Positions 53,308 through 62,441 are shown, counted from the first letter of the stretch. The stretch: 64,000 nt of DNA from Streptomyces yangpuensis (GCF_001005295.1 NZ_LBMK01000001.1:1107805-1171804); one strand, 5' to 3'. Numbers and translations are program-made. Notes: generated by a model not told the origin, from the sequence alone.

Positions 53308-53350
53308 CGGAGGGGCCGGCCGGACCGTGACGTCCGAACCGGCCCCTCCG
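53308..53350. terminator. hairpin between GlsB-like gene and tyrS
   Basis: CGGAGGGGCCGG (53308-53319) pairs with CCGGCCCCTCCG (53339-53350). It lies between convergent genes and can serve both. Confidence 0.8.
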
Positions 53351-53370
53351 CCGTGCGCGTACGGGACGGG

Positions 53371-54639
53371 TCAGGCGCCGGTGACCTCGACCGCCGCCAG
53401 GTTCTTCTTGCCCCGGCGCAGGACCAGCCAGCGCCCGTGCAGCAGGTCCTCCGTGGCGGGGACCGCGTCCTCGGCGGTGACCTTCACGTTGTTCACGTAG
53501 GCGCCGCCCTCCTTCACGGTCCGGCGGCCGGCCGACTTGCTCGCGACCAGACCCGTCTCCGCGAAGAGGTCCACCACCAGGGCCGGCTCCGCCACCTTGG
53601 CGTGCGGCAGCTCGGACAGGGCTGCGGCCAGCGTGGCCTCGTCCAGCTCCGCCAGGTCGCCCTGGCCGAACAGCGCCCGCGACGCGGCGATCACGGCGGC
53701 GCACTGGTCGGCGCCGTGCACCAGCGCGGTCAGCTCCTCGGCGAGCGCCCGCTGGGCGGCGCGCGCCTGCGGCCGCTCGGCGGTCTGCGCCTCCAGCTCC
53801 TCCAGCTCCTCACGGGACCTGAAGGAGAGGATCCGCATGTAGGTGGAGATGTCCCGGTCGTCCACGTTCAGCCAGAACTGGTAGAACGCGTACGGGGTGG
53901 TCATCTCGGGGTCGAGCCAGACGGCCCCGCCCTCGGTCTTGCCGAACTTGGTGCCGTCCGCCTTGACCATCAGCGGGGTCGCCATCGCGTGGACGTGCGC
54001 GTCCGGCTCGACCCGGTGGATCAGGTCGAGGCCGGCCGTCAGGTTGCCCCACTGGTCCGAGCCGCCCTGCTGCAGGACGCAGCCGTGGCGCCGGTACAGC
54101 TCCAGGAAGTCCATGCCCTGGAGCAGCTGGTAGCTGAACTCCGTGTAGCTGATGCCCTGGTCCGACTCCAGCCGCTTGGCGACCGAGTCCTTCGTCAGCA
54201 TCTTGTTGACCCGGAAGTGCTTGCCGATGTCCCGCAGGAACTCGATGGCGGACATGCCCGCCGTCCAGTCCAGGTTGTTGACCATGACCGCGGCGTTCTC
54301 GCCCTCGAAGGACAGGAACGGCTCGATCTGCGAGCGCAGCCGGTTCACCCACTCCGCGATGACCGCGGGGTCGTTCAGGGTGCGCTCGGCGGTCGGACGG
54401 GGGTCACCGATCTGACCGGTGGCCCCGCCGACCAGCGCGAGCGGCCGGTTGCCCGCCAGCTGCAGCCGCCGCATCGTGAGCACCTGCACCAGGTGGCCGA
54501 CGTGCAGCGAGGCGGCGGTCGGGTCATAGCCGCAATAGAACGTGACCGGACCGTCCGCGAAGGCCTTGCGCAGCGCTTCTTCGTCGGTGGACTGGGCGAA
54601 GAGCCCGCGCCACTTCAGTTCGTCGACGATGTCCGTCAC
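53371..54639 (-). CDS. tyrS: tyrosyl-tRNA synthetase
   Basis: 422 residues. Class I synthetase with the HIGH motif as HVGH in [17 protein letters not shown], the KMSKS loop as [18 protein letters not shown] tyrosine pocket ([15 protein letters not shown]), and a C-terminal S4 RNA-binding domain ([20 protein letters not shown], then [12 protein letters not shown]). It charges tRNA-Tyr. tldE ends 52 bases upstream on the same strand. Confidence 0.96.
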   Translation of the reverse strand: MTDIVDELKWRGLFAQSTDEEALRKAFADGPVTFYCGYDPTAASLHVGHLVQVLTMRRLQLAGNRPLALVGGATGQIGDPRPTAERTLNDPAVIAEWVNRLRSQIEPFLSFEGENAAVMVNNLDWTAGMSAIEFLRDIGKHFRVNKMLTKDSVAKRLESDQGISYTEFSYQLLQGMDFLELYRRHGCVLQQGGSDQWGNLTAGLDLIHRVEPDAHVHAMATPLMVKADGTKFGKTEGGAVWLDPEMTTPYAFYQFWLNVDDRDISTYMRILSFRSREELEELEAQTAERPQARAAQRALAEELTALVHGADQCAAVIAASRALFGQGDLAELDEATLAAALSELPHAKVAEPALVVDLFAETGLVASKSAGRRTVKEGGAYVNNVKVTAEDAVPATEDLLHGRWLVLRRGKKNLAAVEVTGA

Positions 54640-54691
54640 GGTCTCTCGACTCCTTACGATTTGTGGAAATGCCGTGCTCAGTCTAGGTGGG

Positions 54692-56083
54692 TCAGACGCC
54701 CTTGCTCACCGAACTCATGTTGAAGTCCGGGATGCGGACAGGCGGCATCGCGGCCCGGGTGAACCAGTCGCTCCACTCGCGCGGCAGGGTCCTCTCCGTC
54801 CGGCCCGCCTCCGAGGCCCGCGACAGCAGGTCCACGGGGGACTCGTTGAAGCGGAAGTTGTTCACCTCGCCCACGACCTGGCCGTTCTCCACCAGGTAGA
54901 CGCCGTCCCGGGTCAGGCCCGTGAGCAGCAGCGTCGCCGGGTCCACCTCGCGGATGTACCACAGGCAGGTCAGCAGCAGGCCCCGCTCGGTGTCCGCGAC
55001 CATCTCGTCGAGGGACTTCTCGCCGCCGCCGTCCAGGATCAGGTTCCCGAAGCCGGGGGAGACCGGCAGCCCGGTCAGGCCGGCCGTGTGCCGGGTCGTC
55101 GACAGCCGGGCCAGCTCGCCCTCGCGGATCCACTCGGTCACCGGGACCGGCAGGCCGTTGTCGAAGGCCGAGACGTCGTCGCCGGAGCTGTGCGCGATGA
55201 CGAACGGCGCGGACTCCAGGCCCGGCGCGTTCGGGTCGCTGCGCAGGGTCAGCGGCAGGTCGGTGAGCCGCTCGCCGAGCCGCGTGCCACCGCCGGGCTT
55301 GGAGAAGACCGTACGGCCCTCCACCGCGTCGCGGGCCGACGCCGACCACATCTGGTAGATCAGCAGGTCCGCCACGGCCGTCGGCGGCAGCAGGGTCTCG
55401 TACCGCCCGGCGGGCAGGTCGATCTTCCGCTCCGCCCAGCCCAGGCGTACGGCGAGCTCCGCGTCCAGCACGGTGGGGTCCACGTCCTTGAAGTCCCGCG
55501 TGCCGCGGCCGGCCCAGGCCGAACGCCGGCGGTCGGGGGACTTCGCGTTGAGCTCCAGGGTGCCGTTGGGCTGGTCGTGGCGCAGCCGCAGGCCCGTGGA
55601 GGTGCCGACGTACGTGGAGACCAGCTCGTGGTGGGCGAAGCCGTACAGCTCCCGGCCGCCCGCCCGGGCCCGGGCGAAGGCCTCGCCGAGGGCCGGGGCG
55701 AAGTCCGCGAACACGGCGGAGGTGGTCTCGGCCGGGGCGTCGGTGAAGTCCGGCGAGGCCGGGGTCCCGGTGACCAGGGGCTGGGCGTCCTCGGCGGGGC
55801 CGGCGCCGCGCGCGGCCGCCTCGGCGGCCCGCACCAGGGGTTCCAGGTCGTCCGCGGTGACGGCGGAGCGCGAGACGACCCCCGAGGCCGTGCCCTCCTT
55901 GCCGTCGACCGTGGCGATGACCGTCAGGGTCCGCCCGCGGGTGACGCCGTTGGTCGTCAGGGCGTTGCCGGCCCAGCGCAGGTTGGCGCTCGACTCCTCG
56001 TCGGCGATGACGACGCAGCCGTCGGCGGTGGACAGCTCCAGGGCCCGCTCGACGATCTCGTGCGGCTTGGTCGATCGGCTCAT
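54692..56083 (-). CDS. tldE: TldE/PmbA-family metalloprotease subunit
   Basis: 463 residues, the PmbA/TldE partner without the HExxH zinc motif. Features: [58 protein letters not shown], and [15 protein letters not shown] near the end. TldD/TldE together cleave small modified peptides and leader peptides. Its ATG overlaps the stop of a 31-codon ORF (ATGA) and its ribosome site (caggagg) lies inside a 29-bp repeat shared with the tldD end. Confidence 0.93.
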   Translation of the reverse strand: MSRSTKPHEIVERALELSTADGCVVIADEESSANLRWAGNALTTNGVTRGRTLTVIATVDGKEGTASGVVSRSAVTADDLEPLVRAAEAAARGAGPAEDAQPLVTGTPASPDFTDAPAETTSAVFADFAPALGEAFARARAGGRELYGFAHHELVSTYVGTSTGLRLRHDQPNGTLELNAKSPDRRRSAWAGRGTRDFKDVDPTVLDAELAVRLGWAERKIDLPAGRYETLLPPTAVADLLIYQMWSASARDAVEGRTVFSKPGGGTRLGERLTDLPLTLRSDPNAPGLESAPFVIAHSSGDDVSAFDNGLPVPVTEWIREGELARLSTTRHTAGLTGLPVSPGFGNLILDGGGEKSLDEMVADTERGLLLTCLWYIREVDPATLLLTGLTRDGVYLVENGQVVGEVNNFRFNESPVDLLSRASEAGRTERTLPREWSDWFTRAAMPPVRIPDFNMSSVSKGV

Positions 56084-56175
56084 CGGCCGGCCTCCTGCGT
56101 GGTGTTCAGACTGTGCTGTCCCGGGGGGCGACCCCCGGACCCCCGGCAGATCTCGCGGTGGTCGTGCGTGGTCAT
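56080..56175 (-). CDS. 31-codon ORF between tldD and tldE
   Basis: MTTHDHREICRGSGGRPPG begins at an ATG overlapping the tldD stop by ATGA and its own stop overlaps the tldE ATG in the same way. Its last nine codons (NTTQEAGR plus stop) repeat the last codons of tldD because of the 29-bp duplication. It may simply be a by-product of the duplication that keeps ribosomes moving into tldE. No known domain. Confidence 0.4.
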   Translation of the reverse strand: MTTHDHREICRGSGGRPPGQHSLNTTQEAGR

Positions 56176-56201
56176 CGGCCGGCCTCCTGCGTGGTGTTCA
56201 G
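56081..56201. repeat. 29-bp direct repeat at the tldD/tldE junction
   Basis: Identical 29-base copies at 56081-56109 and 56173-56201, 92 bases apart, each containing the coding end of tldD, the stop, the AGGAGG and an ATG. The 63 bases between are unrelated and GC-rich with runs of C and G. Confidence 0.9.
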
Positions 56202-57695
56202 GATGTTCACGTCGCGGAACAGCGCGGACGGGCAGCCGTGCGAGACGGCCGCGACCTGGCCCGGCTGGGCCTTGCCGCAGTTGAAGGCGCCGCCCAGGAC
56301 ATAGGTCTGCGGGCCGCCGACCTTCTCCATCGAGCCCCAGAAGTCGGTGGTGGTGGCCTGGTAGGCGACATCCCGCAGCTGCCCGGCCAGCCGGCCGTTC
56401 TCGATCCGGAAGAACCGCTGCCCGGTGAACTGGAAGTTGTAGCGCTGCATGTCGATCGACCAGGAGCGGTCGCCGACCACGTAGATCCCGCGCTCCACCC
56501 CGCCGATGAGGTCCTCGGTCGACAGTCCGCCGGGATCCGGCTGGAGCGACACGTTCGCCATGCGCTGGACGGGTACGTGCCCGGGGGAGTCGGCGAAGGC
56601 GCAGCCGTTGGAGCGGCCCAGCCCGGTGAGCTTCGCGATCCGCCGGTCCAGCTGGTAGCCGACCAGGGTGCCGTCCCTGACCAGGTCCCAGCTCTGCGCC
56701 TGGACGCCCTCGTCGTCGAAGCCGACGGTGGCCAGCCCGTGCTCGGCGGTGCGGTCGCCCGTCACGTTCATGATCGGAGAGCCGTACCTGAGTTTGCCCA
56801 GCTGGTCGAAGGTGGCGAAGGAGGTCCCGGCGTACGCGGCCTCGTAGCCCAGCGCCCGGTCGAGTTCGGTGGCGTGGCCGATGGACTCGTGGATGGTGAG
56901 CCACAGGTTGGACGGGTCGACCACCAGGTCGTAGCGCCCGGCCTGGACGCTCGGCGCCCGCATCTTCTCGGCGAGCAGGCCGGGGATCTCCTCCAGCTCG
57001 GCGTTCCAGTCCCAGCCGGTGCCGGTCAGGTACTCCCAGCCGCGGCCGGCGGGCGGGGCGATGGTGCGCATCGAGTCGAACTCGCCGGTGGCGGCGTTGA
57101 CGGCGACCGCCGTCAGCTGCGGGTGGATCCGGACCCGCTGCTGTGTGGTCGTGGTGCCCGCGGTGTCGGCGTAGAACTTGTTCTCGTGCACGGCGAGCAG
57201 CGAGGCGTCCACGTGCGCGACGCCGTCGGCCGACAGCAGCCGGGAGCTCCAGTCGGCGAGCAGCGCCGCCTTCTCCGCGTCCGGCACCTCGAAGGGGTCC
57301 ACCTCGTAGGCGGAGATCCACGTCCTGTCCGCGTGCACCGGCTCCTCGGCGAGCTCCACCCGCTCGTCGGAACCGGCGGCCTTGATCACCTGGGCGGACA
57401 GCTTCGCCATGGCCACGGCCTGCGAGGCCACCCTGGCGGCGGCGTCCATGGTCAGGTCCACGCCGGAGGCGAACCCCCAGCTGCCCCCGTGCACGACGCG
57501 GACCGCGTAGCCGAGGTCGGTGGTGTCGGACCCGCCGGAGGGCTTGGCGTCGCGCAGTCGCCAGGAGGCGCTGCGGATCCGCTCCAGCCGGAAGTCGGCA
57601 TGCTCGGCGCCCAGCGCGCGGGCCCGGGCGAGCGCCGCGTCGGCGAGCGCCCGCAGGGGCAGCGCGGTGAATGCCGCGTCGATGGAATGGGGCAC
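56172..57695 (-). CDS. tldD: TldD-family metalloprotease
   Basis: 507 residues from GTG at 57695 (MPHSIDAAFTALPLRAL) with GGGAGG well placed; the open frame to 57734 lacks such a site. The zinc motif HEXXXH is seen as HESIGHATELDRALGYE. Further marks: GSPIMNVTGDRTAEHGLATV, DRRIAKLTGLGRSNGCA, and a closing AVSHGCPSALFRDVNILNTT. It is the catalytic half of the TldD/TldE protease. The 3' end is duplicated into the spacer before tldE. Confidence 0.94.
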   Translation of the reverse strand: MPHSIDAAFTALPLRALADAALARARALGAEHADFRLERIRSASWRLRDAKPSGGSDTTDLGYAVRVVHGGSWGFASGVDLTMDAAARVASQAVAMAKLSAQVIKAAGSDERVELAEEPVHADRTWISAYEVDPFEVPDAEKAALLADWSSRLLSADGVAHVDASLLAVHENKFYADTAGTTTTQQRVRIHPQLTAVAVNAATGEFDSMRTIAPPAGRGWEYLTGTGWDWNAELEEIPGLLAEKMRAPSVQAGRYDLVVDPSNLWLTIHESIGHATELDRALGYEAAYAGTSFATFDQLGKLRYGSPIMNVTGDRTAEHGLATVGFDDEGVQAQSWDLVRDGTLVGYQLDRRIAKLTGLGRSNGCAFADSPGHVPVQRMANVSLQPDPGGLSTEDLIGGVERGIYVVGDRSWSIDMQRYNFQFTGQRFFRIENGRLAGQLRDVAYQATTTDFWGSMEKVGGPQTYVLGGAFNCGKAQPGQVAAVSHGCPSALFRDVNILNTTQEAGR

Positions 57696-57723
57696 GGAAG
57701 TCCTCCCGGGGTCGGGGACGGTC

Positions 57724-57773
57724 GCCCCGATCATGTCGCGATCGGGGCCCTTGTGCCTACATCTTTCTGTAGG
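57724..57773. promoter_or_regulatory. two inverted repeats in the tldD/fabG divergent region
   Basis: GCCCCGATC-atgtcgc-GATCGGGGC (57724-57748), perfect 9-base arms near the tldD start, and CCTACA-tctttc-TGTAGG (57756-57773), perfect 6-base arms in the centre of the 184-base gap. Either may be an operator or an mRNA leader structure. Confidence 0.5.
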
Positions 57774-57879
57774 GACTCGACAGAGCCCGCCGCGAGGCCC
57801 TGTCGGGGGTCGATTCCCCGTACGAGCTGCGCGACCTATAGGTTTTCGGTATTCAGACCGCTAGCGAAAGGGTGATCCG

Positions 57880-58599
57880 TTGAGCCGCTCGGTTCTCGTC
57901 ACCGGAGGAAACCGGGGCATCGGCCTCGCCATCGCCCGAGCCTTCGCGGAGGCCGGCGACAAGGTCGCGATCACGTACCGGTCGGGTGAGCCGCCGCAGG
58001 CCCTCACCGAACTCGGTGTCCTGGCGGTGCGGTGCGACATCACCGACTCCGAGCAGGTGGAGCAGGCCTACAAGCAGATCGAGGACGCGCACGGCGCGGT
58101 CGAGGTGCTCGTGGCCAACGCCGGCATCACCAAGGACACGCTGCTGATGCGGATGTCCGAGGAGGACTTCGCCTCGGTCGTGGACACCAACCTCACCGGC
58201 ACCTTCCGGGTGGTCAAGCGCGCGAACCGCGGCATGCTCCGCGCGAAGAAGGGCCGCGTCGTCCTGATCTCCTCGGTCGTCGGGCTCCTCGGCTCGGCGG
58301 GGCAGGCCAACTACGCCGCCTCCAAGGCCGCGCTGGTCGGCTTCGCCCGCTCGCTCGCCCGCGAGCTGGGCTCCCGCAACATCACCTTCAACGTCGTCGC
58401 GCCCGGCTTCGTGGACACCGACATGACGAAGGTGCTCACCGACGAGCAGCGCGCGGGGATCGTGGCGCAGGTGCCCCTCGCCCGCTACGCGCAGCCCGAG
58501 GAGATCGCGGCAGCCGTCCGCTTCCTGGCGTCCGACGACGCCGCGTACATCACCGGAGCCGTCATTCCCGTTGACGGCGGATTGGGCATGGGTCACTGA
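57880..58599 (+). CDS. fabG: 3-oxoacyl-ACP reductase
   Basis: 239 residues from a TTG (MSRSVLVTGGNRGIGLAIAR) with gaaaggg upstream. Classical SDR: TGGNRGIG cofactor loop, NAGITKDTLLMRM typical of FabG, catalytic Ser in LISSVVG and Tyr-x3-Lys in NYAASKAALVG, end GAVIPVDGGLGMGH. It reduces beta-ketoacyl-ACP in fatty-acid synthesis. Five bases ahead of fabI, so one operon, the reductive pair of type II fatty-acid synthesis. Confidence 0.95.
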   Translation: MSRSVLVTGGNRGIGLAIARAFAEAGDKVAITYRSGEPPQALTELGVLAVRCDITDSEQVEQAYKQIEDAHGAVEVLVANAGITKDTLLMRMSEEDFASVVDTNLTGTFRVVKRANRGMLRAKKGRVVLISSVVGLLGSAGQANYAASKAALVGFARSLARELGSRNITFNVVAPGFVDTDMTKVLTDEQRAGIVAQVPLARYAQPEEIAAAVRFLASDDAAYITGAVIPVDGGLGMGH

Positions 58600-58604
58600 T
58601 CACC

Positions 58605-59375
58605 ATGAGCGGAATTCTCGAGGGCAAGCGCATCCTCATCACGGGTGTGCTGATGGAGTCCTCCATCGCCTTCCACACGGCCAAGCTGGCGCAGGAGCAG
58701 GGCGCCGAGGTCATCCTCACCGCGTGGCCGCGCCCGTCCCTGACGGAGCGCATCGCGAAGAAGCTGCCCAAGCCGGTCAAGGTGATCGAGCTCGACGTCA
58801 CCAACGACGAGCACCTGGCCCGCCTGGAGGGCCTCGTCCGCGACGAGCTCGGCGGCCTCGACGGTGTCGTGCACTCCATCGGCTTCGCGCCGCAGGACGC
58901 CCTCGGCGGCAACTTCCTGAACACTCCGTTCGAGTCGGTCGCCACCGCCATGCACGTCTCGGCGTTCTCGCTGAAGTCGCTGACCATGGCCTGCAAGCCG
59001 CTCTTCCCGGCCGAGGGCGGTGCCGTCGTCGGCCTCACCTTCGACGCGCAGTTCGCCTGGCCGCAGTACGACTGGATGGGCCCGGCCAAGGCCGCCCTGG
59101 AGGCCACCAGCCGCTACCTGGCCCGCGACCTGGGCAAGGAGAACATCCGCTGCAACCTGGTCTCGGCCGGTCCGATCGGCTCCATGGCCGCGAAGTCCAT
59201 CCCGGGATTCGGCGAGCTGGCCGAGGTCTGGAACACCCGCTCCATGCTGTCGTGGGACATGAGCGACCCGGAGCCGACCGGCCGTGGCGTCGTCGCCCTG
59301 CTGTCGGACTGGTTCCCGAAGACCACCGGTGAGATCGTCCACGTGGACGGCGGCGTGCACGCGATGGGTGCCTGA
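58605..59375 (+). CDS. fabI: enoyl-ACP reductase (NADH), FabI/InhA type
   Basis: 256 residues. LEGKRILITGVLMESSIAFH is the FabI/InhA opening; VVHSIGFAPQDALGGNF and QYDWMGPAKAALEATSRYLA (with the catalytic Lys) follow; the end NLVSAGPIGSMAAKSIPGF carries the substrate loop. It performs the last reduction in fatty-acid elongation and is the target class of isoniazid and triclosan. Directly follows fabG. Confidence 0.95.
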   Translation: MSGILEGKRILITGVLMESSIAFHTAKLAQEQGAEVILTAWPRPSLTERIAKKLPKPVKVIELDVTNDEHLARLEGLVRDELGGLDGVVHSIGFAPQDALGGNFLNTPFESVATAMHVSAFSLKSLTMACKPLFPAEGGAVVGLTFDAQFAWPQYDWMGPAKAALEATSRYLARDLGKENIRCNLVSAGPIGSMAAKSIPGFGELAEVWNTRSMLSWDMSDPEPTGRGVVALLSDWFPKTTGEIVHVDGGVHAMGA

Positions 59376-59402
59376 CCCCGGTCAGGACCCCGGGTCCGTA
59401 CG

Positions 59403-59442
59403 GCGGCGGCCGCGTCTCCCCTCCGGGAGGCGCGGCCGCCGC
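59403..59442 (+). terminator. 18-bp hairpin terminator after fabI
   Basis: gcggcggccgcgtctccc pairs with 59425-59442 (one T-G wobble) around loop ctcc, starting 28 bases after the fabI stop; gcttccgtg follows. Confidence 0.85.
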
Positions 59443-59595
59443 CGCTTCCGTGTCCGCCCGCGGGCCGGGCCGTCGGCGTGACCTTCGCTCGCATGTTCAC
59501 CGGCCGACCGGATCTTCCCGAGTCGAAAACCATGACGGATGCCTGCAAACTGGCCAAGTCGGGATCTTCCCGGCTCCGGCGGGGAGGAGGCACGG

Positions 59596-60027
59596 GTGCG
59601 CACCAGGCCGAGCCGAGCGGTATCGATACTGGTCACATCGGTGATCGTGACCGGACTCCTGATCCCGGCCGTCGCCGCGCAGCCCTCCGGGGACGAGCAG
59701 GTGCCCGGCTCAGGGCCCGCCGCGCCGGCCGTCGTGGACCTCGCCGACATCCCCGCCGAACCGCCCGTGCAGCCCTCCCCGCCCGCCACCCGTGAACTCT
59801 TCGGCGCCGACTGCGCCACCACCGTCGAGGGCTCCCAGGTCACCGCGCACTGCCACAACGCCTACCCGGAGACCGACCTGGTGAGCCTGCACGTCGAATG
59901 CGACCGCTGGTGGGACGTGGACGGCGACGGCGCGGCCGTGGCCGTCGGCCCGGCCGGCCGGGCCGAGCTCACCGCCCGCTGCTGGAAGGAGGTCCGCGCG
60001 GCCTGGGTCAGCCACCGGCGGCCGTGA
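59596..60027 (+). CDS. small secreted protein, unknown function
   Basis: 143 residues from GTG with GGAGGAGG nine bases upstream; an ATG at 59539 would add a non-signal leader. MRTRPSRAVSILVTSVIVTG, LLIPAVAA is a signal peptide. A Pro-rich spacer (AEPPVQPSPPATREL) precedes a core with three or four cysteines (GADCATT, AHCHNAY, VECDRW, ARCWKE), probably two disulfides. The 3' end overlaps the convergent regulator gene by 20 bases. No family recognised. Confidence 0.75.
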   Translation: MRTRPSRAVSILVTSVIVTGLLIPAVAAQPSGDEQVPGSGPAAPAVVDLADIPAEPPVQPSPPATRELFGADCATTVEGSQVTAHCHNAYPETDLVSLHVECDRWWDVDGDGAAVAVGPAGRAELTARCWKEVRAAWVSHRRP

Positions 60028-60712
60028 CCGCACTCCCCGGCGCGTCCTTGCCCAGGCATACGAAGGGATAGCCCGCGGCCTCCGAGGCCGCCGCGTCCCC
60101 GTCCCCGCGCCGGATCGCCTCGATCAGCCGGGCGTGGTCGAGATGGGCGGCGGGATCCAGCACGGTGCCCACGTCGGCCCGCAGCCAGTCGGCCACCAGC
60201 TCGCCCAGGTCCGCGTACAGCTCGATCAGCACGTCGTTGTGCGAGGCCGTCACCACCGCCATGTGCAGGCTGACGTCCGCCGCCACGAAGACCTCCGCGT
60301 CCCCGCCCGCCCAGGCCTCCTCGCGGCGCGCGAGCAGGGCGTCCAGCTGGACCAGGTCCCGTTCCGTACGCCGCTCCGCCGCCAGCCGGGCCGCCGAGGA
60401 CTCCAGCGTGGAGCGGAGCTCGGCGATGTGCCTCGGCTCGGCCCCGGCGAACCGCCGGTGCATGACGCCGGCCAGCTCGCTGGTCGCGATGACGTACGTG
60501 CCCGAGCCCTGCCGGATGTCGAGGAGGCCGTTGTGCGCCAGCGCGCGCACGGCCTCGCGCACGGTGTTGCGGGCGACGCCCATCAGCTGCACGAGCTCCG
60601 GCTCGGTGGGGATGCGCGAGCCGACCGGCCACTCGCCGGAGGTGATCTGGTTGCGCAACTGGGCGATCACCTGATCGACGAGCGCGGAGCGCCGGGGCGA
60701 GGTCAGCGGCAT
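60008..60712 (-). CDS. FadR-subfamily GntR transcriptional regulator
   Basis: 234 residues. GntR winged helix at about 8-72 (IAQLRNQITSGEWPVGSRIP, then MGVARNTVREAVRALAHNGL, LDIRQGSGTYV). The all-helical FCD ligand domain follows with metal-type His residues (SLHMAVVTASHN, HLDHARLIEAI). Divergent from the CynX-type transporter; the shared gap carries an inverted repeat overlapping the transporter -10, so it probably represses transport until a small acid-like ligand binds. Confidence 0.92.
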   Translation of the reverse strand: MPLTSPRRSALVDQVIAQLRNQITSGEWPVGSRIPTEPELVQLMGVARNTVREAVRALAHNGLLDIRQGSGTYVIATSELAGVMHRRFAGAEPRHIAELRSTLESSAARLAAERRTERDLVQLDALLARREEAWAGGDAEVFVAADVSLHMAVVTASHNDVLIELYADLGELVADWLRADVGTVLDPAAHLDHARLIEAIRRGDGDAAASEAAGYPFVCLGKDAPGSAVTAAGG

Positions 60713-60802
60713 GGGTTCCTCTCACGTGCGGCTGCGGCCGCGGCTGCGGTGCGCGTGGCCAGTGTGGCGGACGGCAGGAGTGCCGGAGCGACGGACGACG
60801 AC

Positions 60803-60833
60803 TGGACAACCAATCATCCCATGATTCTATGAT
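60803..60833 (+). promoter_or_regulatory. promoter and operator of the CynX-type transporter gene
   Basis: TATGAT at 60828-60833 is a near-perfect -10, six bases before the transporter ATG, so the message is probably leaderless; TGGACA at 60803 could be a -35 at 19-base spacing. AATCAT-ccc-ATGATT (60812-60826) is a perfect inverted repeat between them, a likely site of the divergent FadR-type regulator. Confidence 0.7.
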
Positions 60834-60839
60834 GGCGGA

Positions 60840-62141
60840 ATGTCCGACGAAGAAACCAAGACGCGCACCCGGCCCGCCGCGGACCGCGCCACGGTCCCCG
60901 CCCCGCCCGCGACGGCGCAGCCGGCCTGGCTCGGCCCGGTGCTCATCGTCGGAATCGTGCTGGCCGCCCTCAACCTGCGCCCCGCCATCACCAGCCTCGG
61001 TGCCCTCTTCGAGGAGACCCGCACCGGCCTGGGCATGAGCGGCACCGTCGCCGGACTGATCACCTCCGTCCCGGCCCTGTGCTTCGCCGTCTTCGGCGTC
61101 ACCGCGCCCCGGCTCTCCCGCCGCTTCGGCCCGGTCGCCGTCGTCTGCGCCGGCATGGCCGCCGTCGCCGCCGGACTGCTGATCCGCCCCTTCGCCGACG
61201 GCGCCGCCGGCTTCCTCGCCGCCAGCGCCCTGTCCCTGGCCGGCATCGCCCTCACCAACGTCCTGCTCCCGGTGATCGTCAAGCGCTACTTCCCGGACCG
61301 GGTCGGCACCATGACCGGCCTCTACTCCATGGCCCTCGCCGCCGGCACCTCGCTCGCCGCCGCCGCGACCGTCCCGCTGACCGACGCCCTCGGCGGCGGC
61401 TGGCGTACCGGCCTGCTGATGTGGGCCGCTCTCGCGCTGGTCGCCGTACTGCTGTGGCTGCCCATCGCCCGGGCCGCCCGGCGCACCGACCGGGCCCAGG
61501 CCGCCGCCGTCGGCTCCGGCGCGGGCGCGGCCGTACGCACCGACGCCGGCCCGCGGGTCGCCCGCAGCCGTACCGCCTGGGCCCTGGCCTGCTACTTCGG
61601 CCTCCAGGCCACCGGCGCGTACATCACCATGGGGTGGCTCCCGCAGATCTTCCGCGACGCCGGGGTCTCCGCCTCCACCGCCGGCGTGCTCCTCGCCGTC
61701 ACCATGGTCATGGGCGTCCCGCTCGCCTTCGTCATCCCCAGCCTCGCCGGCCGCATGAGGAACCAGGGGGCCATCGCCGTCACCCTCGGCGTCTTCGGCC
61801 TCACCGGCTACCTCGGGCTCTACTTCGCCCCCGCCGCCGGAGCCTGGGCCTGGGCGGTCCTGCTCGGCGTCTCCAACTGCGCGTTCCCCCTCGTCATCAC
61901 CATGATCGGGCTGCGCGCCAAGTCCCCGGCCGGGGTGGTCAGGCTCTCCGCCTTCGCCCAGAGCACCGGCTACCTCATCTCCATCCCCGGCCCGCTCGTC
62001 ATCGGCACCCTCTACCAGCACAGCGGAGGCTGGGACCTGCCGCTCGCCCTGATGGCGGGCCTGCTCGTGCCGCAGATCGCCCTCGGTGTCCTGGCGGGCC
62101 GGGACCGCACGATCGAGGACGAATGCGGCATGCGAGACTGA
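60840..62141 (+). CDS. CynX/NimT-type MFS transporter
   Basis: 433 residues, 12 membrane helices after a 35-residue Ala/Pro/Arg tail. Marks of the CynX (cyanate/nitroimidazole) group are VLAALNLRPAITSLGALFEE in helix 1, FGVTAPRLSRRFGP in loop 2-3 and ATGAYITMGWLPQIFRDAG in helix 7. Substrate not predictable. Followed after five bases by a 39-aa gene of the SGM_5486 type, its usual companion. Confidence 0.9.
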   Translation: MSDEETKTRTRPAADRATVPAPPATAQPAWLGPVLIVGIVLAALNLRPAITSLGALFEETRTGLGMSGTVAGLITSVPALCFAVFGVTAPRLSRRFGPVAVVCAGMAAVAAGLLIRPFADGAAGFLAASALSLAGIALTNVLLPVIVKRYFPDRVGTMTGLYSMALAAGTSLAAAATVPLTDALGGGWRTGLLMWAALALVAVLLWLPIARAARRTDRAQAAAVGSGAGAAVRTDAGPRVARSRTAWALACYFGLQATGAYITMGWLPQIFRDAGVSASTAGVLLAVTMVMGVPLAFVIPSLAGRMRNQGAIAVTLGVFGLTGYLGLYFAPAAGAWAWAVLLGVSNCAFPLVITMIGLRAKSPAGVVRLSAFAQSTGYLISIPGPLVIGTLYQHSGGWDLPLALMAGLLVPQIALGVLAGRDRTIEDECGMRD

Positions 62142-62146
62142 CCCGC

Positions 62147-62266
62147 ATGTCTCCCGTACTCGAACCGAACCCCGAGGGCGGCCGCCGGAAGCTCGGCCTC
62201 GTCCTCGGCGCCATGCTCGTCGTCTCCGTGATCATCTCCGTCATCGCGACGATCGCCTCTCCCTGA
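62147..62266 (+). CDS. SGM_5486-type transporter-associated mini-protein
   Basis: 39 residues: MSPVLEPNPEGGRRKLGLVL followed by one membrane helix (GAMLVVSVIISVIATIASP). Length, the PNPEGGRRKLGLVLG pattern and the place right behind a CynX-type transporter match the small Streptomyces proteins known as SGM_5486 family. Probably a single-pass partner of the transporter. Five bases separate the two genes. Confidence 0.85.
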   Translation: MSPVLEPNPEGGRRKLGLVLGAMLVVSVIISVIATIASP

Positions 62267-62305
62267 CGACCGTGCCCGTGACACCGGCCGCCGCCCGGGA
62301 CAGTA

Positions 62306-62331
62306 GGGGTATCCCCACCGTCCCCTAGGGG
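62306..62331. promoter_or_regulatory. paired palindromes GGGGTATCCCC and CCCCTAGGGG
   Basis: GGGG-tat-CCCC at 62306-62316 and CCCCTAGGGG at 62322-62331 stand side by side about 110 bases before the small gene at 62442. They could be a regulator site or structures ending the upstream message. Confidence 0.4.
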
Positions 62332-62441
62332 GCCAGGCTCAGGGGCAAGTGGGGTGTGCCCCGGATGGGAACCGCCGTCCCGGATCCATAGATTCGCAAG
62401 GGCAGCGAGCCAGTCCGGTCCACACACCCACGGAGGCGGCC

